64,000 nt of DNA, from the NCBI RefSeq assembly GCF_028737265.1, contig NZ_JAQZAK010000010.1, positions 62,001 to 126,000 of the forward strand. The letters are read 5' to 3'. Shown piece by piece: positions 61,349 to 64,000 of this stretch (position 1 is its first letter; each line of letters opens with the position of its first letter). Source of the stretch: Actinomycetospora callitridis (lineage in GTDB: Bacteria; Actinomycetota; Actinomycetes; Mycobacteriales; Pseudonocardiaceae). Both the position numbers and the translations under genes were made by a program. The notes beneath the pieces are model-generated. The model saw only the letters and a program-made list of their open reading frames with translations, was not told the DNA's origin and ran no database searches.

Positions 61349-62200
61349 GTGGAGGGTGACGCCGTCCACCGCTGCGCCGCCCGCCTCGACGCGCTCTCCG
61401 GCGCGACCGTCGTCCGCAGCGACTTCCGGACGCCGTCGCTCGCCACCGCCGACCTCGCCGGGCGGACCCTCGTCGCCACCCGCGCGCACGGCAAGCACCT
61501 GCTGACCCGGCTCCGTCGTGACGGGACCGACGACCTGACGTTGCACAGCCACCTCCGGATGAGCGGCTCCTGGACGGTGGTGCGCAAGCACGGGACCCAC
61601 GGCCGCCCCCTGCTCCCGCGGCACCTCGCGGTGCGCGCGGTGCTGACCCTCGACCCCGGGGTGTCGCTCGTCGGCGTCGACGTCCCGGTGCTCGAGCTGC
61701 TGCGCACCCGCGACGAGCTCCGGGTCGTCGGCCACCTCGGCCCCGACGTGCTGGCCGGGCAGCCGACCGCGACGCAGGAGGAGTTCGACCTCGGCGAGGC
61801 GCTCGCCCGGCTGACCCGCGACCCGGCCCGGCCGGTCGTCGAGGCGCTGCTCGACCAGCGCGGGGTCGCCGGTCTCGGCAACCTCTGGGCCGTCGAGCTC
61901 TGCTTCCTGCGCGGGCTGTGGCCGTGGACGCCGGTGGGCGTCGTCGACCTCGAGCCCCTGCTCGCGCTGGCCCGTCGCATGATCCGCCACAGCCTGGAGC
62001 ACCGGACGGGCATGACCACCACGGGCGTGAAGCGCCGCGGCGAGAACCACTGGGTCACCGGGCGGTCGAACCGGCCGTGCCGGCGCTGCGGCACGCTCGT
62101 GCGCTTCCGGCCCGCCGCCGGGTCCGGCGCGCCGTTCACCCGCGAGGTGTGGTGGTGTCCGTCGTGTCAACCGGCCCCGGCCGGGGCACACGGGCCCTAG
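61349..62200 (+). CDS. Fpg/Nei-family DNA glycosylase lacking the N-terminal proline
   Basis: A 283-residue glycosylase of the Nei2 type. It has HGKHLL near residue 48, LHSHLRMSGSW, the helix-two-turn-helix QRGVAGLGNLWAVELCF, and a C-terminal zinc finger CRRCG...WWCPSCQ. The family begins M-P-E-G-D, where Pro2 attacks the sugar. Here AGGAGG lies 6 bases before GTG 61349 and the protein reads MEGDAVHR, so the proline is missing while the catalytic Glu is kept. It may excise bases through another amine, or have lost lyase activity. It would remove oxidised pyrimidines from DNA. Confidence 0.9.
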   Translation: MEGDAVHRCAARLDALSGATVVRSDFRTPSLATADLAGRTLVATRAHGKHLLTRLRRDGTDDLTLHSHLRMSGSWTVVRKHGTHGRPLLPRHLAVRAVLTLDPGVSLVGVDVPVLELLRTRDELRVVGHLGPDVLAGQPTATQEEFDLGEALARLTRDPARPVVEALLDQRGVAGLGNLWAVELCFLRGLWPWTPVGVVDLEPLLALARRMIRHSLEHRTGMTTTGVKRRGENHWVTGRSNRPCRRCGTLVRFRPAAGSGAPFTREVWWCPSCQPAPAGAHGP

Positions 62201-62225
62201 AGATCGCCAGCTGAGGAGAACCACC

Positions 62226-62672
62226 ATGGCCGTCGCGGCCGACATCGAGCGCGCCACCGACTCGACGACCGACTGGGTCGCCGAGCACGTCCAGCAGTAC
62301 GTGGCCTCCGGCGGTACCGAGGGCCACGACTGGCGCGGCGTGCCGACGCTGGTGCTGGCCACGACCGGCGCCCGCACCGGCGAGCCGCGGCGCACCGGGC
62401 TCATCTACGGCACGAGCGGGGACGACCTCGTCGTCGTCGCCTCGGTGGGCGGCGCTCCGGAGGACCCGCAGTGGTACCGGAACCTGCTGGCCGAGCCGCA
62501 GGCCGGCGTCCTCGTCGGCACCCGGAAGCTGACCGTCCGCGCCCGCACCGCAGGCCCCGAGGAGCGTGGTCCGCTCTGGGAGCAGATGGCGCGCATCTTC
62601 CCGAAGTACGAGGACTACGCACGCAGGACCGACCGCGAGATCCCCGTCGTCCTGCTCACGCCGGAGGCCTGA
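62226..62672 (+). CDS. DDN-type deazaflavin (F420)-dependent nitroreductase family protein
   Basis: A 148-residue split-barrel protein. LVLATTGARTGEPRRTGLIY and ASVGGAPEDPQWYRNLLAEPQ (in parts) are the family's cofactor-binding features, and the end KYEDYARRTDREIPVVLL is also typical. Mycobacterial Ddn uses reduced F420 to reduce quinones and nitro drugs. The natural substrate here is unknown. GAGGAG lies 8 bases before ATG 62226. It follows the Nei/Fpg gene by 25 bases. Confidence 0.92.
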   Translation: MAVAADIERATDSTTDWVAEHVQQYVASGGTEGHDWRGVPTLVLATTGARTGEPRRTGLIYGTSGDDLVVVASVGGAPEDPQWYRNLLAEPQAGVLVGTRKLTVRARTAGPEERGPLWEQMARIFPKYEDYARRTDREIPVVLLTPEA

Positions 62673-62682
62673 GAACGTCGCG

Positions 62683-63459
62683 ATGAGGCTGGCGACGTTC
62701 AACCTGCTGCACGGCCGCTCACCGCACGACGGCGTGGTCTGCCCGGGCCGTCTGCGGGACGCGGTGAAGGCGCTGGACGCCGACGTGCTGTCGATCCAGG
62801 AGGTCGACCACACCCAGCCGCGCTCGGCGCTGGTCGACCAGACCGCCCTGGTGGCCGAGGCCGTCGGCGCGCGGGACAGCCGCTTCCTGCCCGCCCTGGT
62901 CGGCACGCCGGGCGGGTCGTGGCGGGAGGCGGGCCCGGACGAGGTCCCGGGTGCCGAGCCGACGTACGGGATCGGGTTGGTGAGCCGGCACCCCGTGGCC
63001 GCCTGGCACCGGATCCCGCTGGGGACCTCGTGGTTGACGCTGCCGCTGCTGGTCGACGCCCGGCGCCCCGCCCTGGTGCGCGACGAGCCCCGGCTGGGGC
63101 TCGCCGCCGTCCTCGCGCCGCCGGCGCCGGTGGGCACCGTCGTCGCGACCCACCTGGCGTTCACGCCGGGCTACAACGTCGTGCAGCTCCGGCGGCTGGC
63201 ACGCGCGCTGCAGGACCTCCCCGGGCCGATCGTGATCCTCGGGGACCTCAACGTGCCGGGGCCGGTGGCGGGCGCCGCACTGGGGTCCTGGCACCCGCTG
63301 GCGCGCGCGCTGACGTTCCCCACCGAGGAGCCCCGCATCCAGTTCGACCACGTCCTGGCGTCGACCCCGCTGCCGGTCTCCGACGCGCGGGCCGTGGCCA
63401 CGCCGGTGTCGGACCACCGGGCGCTGGTGGTGGACCTGGCTCCCTGGCCGGTTCCCTAG
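62683..63459 (+). CDS. Endonuclease/exonuclease/phosphatase (EEP) family protein
   Basis: A 258-residue EEP-fold hydrolase. It starts MRLATFNLLHGR, has the metal-binding Glu in LSIQEVDHTQ, the Asp/Asn of ILGDLNVPGP near residue 190, and the final VSDHRALVVDL (His). Members cut DNA or phosphodiesters or remove phosphates from lipids; this short, soluble form could be any of these. It lies 10 bases after the DDN-type gene stop. Its TAG overlaps the cobA stop on the other strand. Confidence 0.87.
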   Translation: MRLATFNLLHGRSPHDGVVCPGRLRDAVKALDADVLSIQEVDHTQPRSALVDQTALVAEAVGARDSRFLPALVGTPGGSWREAGPDEVPGAEPTYGIGLVSRHPVAAWHRIPLGTSWLTLPLLVDARRPALVRDEPRLGLAAVLAPPAPVGTVVATHLAFTPGYNVVQLRRLARALQDLPGPIVILGDLNVPGPVAGAALGSWHPLARALTFPTEEPRIQFDHVLASTPLPVSDARAVATPVSDHRALVVDLAPWPVP

Positions 63460-64000
63460 CCGAGGTCCGCGACCGCACCGATCACGATGACGGCGGGCGG
63501 GCGCAGTCCGGCGTCGGTGATGGCGCCGGGCAGCTTCGCGAGCGTCGCCCGGGTCGTCACCTCGCCGGGCAGCCCGCCCTCCTGGACGGCCAGCGCCGGG
63601 GTCTCCGGGTCGCGGCCCGCCGCGACGAGCGCCTCGGTGATGGCGCCGATGTTCTCGACGGCCATGAGCAGCACGATCGTGCCGCGCAGGCGCCCGAGCG
63701 CGTCCCAGTTCACCAGCGACTGCGCGTGCCCGGGCGGCAGGTGGCCGGAGACGACCGTGAACTCGTGCGTGACGCCGCGGTGGGTCACCGGCACGCCGGC
63801 GAGCGCCGGCACCGCGATCGCGCTGGTGATGCCGGGGACGACCTCGACCTCGACGCCCGCGGCGACGCAGGCCTGGATCTCCTCGACGCCCCGGCCGAAG
63901 ACGAACGGGTCGCCGCCCTTGAGCCGCACCACCCTCCGGCCGGCCAGGGCCTCCTCGACGAGCACCTGGTTGATCGTGTCCTGGCTCATGTAGCGCCCGC
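63456..64000 (-). CDS. cobA: Uroporphyrinogen-III C-methyltransferase, C-terminal part (partial)
   Basis: The frame stays open to the right edge (upstream of MSQDTIN the codons read GRY), so the N-terminus is outside the window; 180 residues are visible. VVRLKGGDPFVFGRG is the signature of the SAM-dependent family, followed by VEVVPGITSAIAVPA, VPVTHRG, VVSGHLPPGH and a TIVLLMAVENIGAI segment. The enzyme makes precorrin-2 for cobalamin and sirohaem. It may be the C-terminal domain of a CysG-type fusion; the missing part would decide. Confidence 0.93.
   Translation of the reverse strand, partial: GRYMSQDTINQVLVEEALAGRRVVRLKGGDPFVFGRGVEEIQACVAAGVEVEVVPGITSAIAVPALAGVPVTHRGVTHEFTVVSGHLPPGHAQSLVNWDALGRLRGTIVLLMAVENIGAITEALVAAGRDPETPALAVQEGGLPGEVTTRATLAKLPGAITDAGLRPPAVIVIGAVADLG

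Noticed and set aside
61336-61349. An upstream start that would restore MPEGD in the Nei/Fpg protein
   Set aside because: The in-frame codons before GTG 61349 read AGG AGG GAT CGC, which are the ribosome site and spacer. No proline codon or start is there.

Overview
The window is very GC-rich, densely coded chromosomal DNA from an actinobacterium, most likely a member of the Pseudonocardiales (Actinomycetospora/Pseudonocardia-like). Reasons: codon usage with G/C in nearly every third position, many GTG starts, TANNNT -10 boxes a few bases from start codons, XRE-DUF397 gene pairs, deazaflavin/F420-type enzymes, and a backbone gene order that, from memory, follows the Rv3682-Rv3754 part of the Mycobacterium tuberculosis chromosome: ponA2-metallophosphoesterase, lysC-asd / leuA, ebfC-recR, dnaX-ffs-tRNA-Ser, tadA / tyrA. 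The genus is inference.

Layout. 0-6.8 kb: end of a PASTA penicillin-binding protein, metallophosphoesterase, tRNA-Pro with a decayed transposase next to it, DsbA-like protein and SDR, a Pro/Ala-rich membrane protein, a GH18-like secreted protein and a zinc alcohol dehydrogenase. 7-14.4 kb: plsB-plsC phospholipid acyltransferases, a crotonase, an SAM methyltransferase and an S9 peptidase. 14.4-17.1 kb: oxidative-stress cluster furA-katA-dps. 17.1-22 kb: lysC-asd (aspartate pathway) and leuA with a leucine leader peptide. 22-24 kb: XRE regulator with two DUF397 partners. 24-31.4 kb: recR, ebfC and dnaX, split by three genes on the other strand (S9 peptidase, glycosyltransferase, DMT transporter); then the SRP RNA and tRNA-Ser. 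31.5-39.4 kb: accessory genes (repeat-rich acidic protein, LmeA-like lipid-binding protein, two Gfo/Idh/MocA oxidoreductases, ROK regulator, F420-type oxidoreductase, DUF429 protein, small secreted protein). 39.4-43 kb: a DNA-ligase-like/LytS histidine kinase fusion and an ECF sigma/anti-sigma pair. 43-46 kb: LacI regulator with paired operators and an MftD/LldD-like flavoprotein. 46-49.6 kb: tRNA-Ser, tadA with its partner, M20 peptidase, tyrA. 49.9-53.9 kb: a degenerate ligase divergent from ku, a copper chaperone, a PfpI protein and a beta-propeller lipoprotein. 54-64 kb: LCP cell-wall ligase, TetR-controlled Baeyer-Villiger monooxygenase/SDR/P450 cluster, Hsp70-like ATPase, Nei/Fpg glycosylase, DDN-type protein, EEP hydrolase and the end of cobA.

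The most unusual content is a pair of DNA-ligase-like proteins in which the adenylated lysine of motif I is gone. One (39459-41219) keeps a whole ligase core (nucleotidyltransferase plus OB fold) and carries a LytS-type histidine kinase at its C-terminus. The other (49903-50610) is a bare nucleotidyltransferase domain sitting divergently next to ku, where LigD is often found. Neither looks able to ligate DNA by the known chemistry. The fusion suggests that a ligase fold has been reused as the sensor of a signalling kinase. A 12-base motif occurs exactly three times in the intergenic DNA around the fusion gene. No CRISPR array, prophage or intact insertion sequence was seen.
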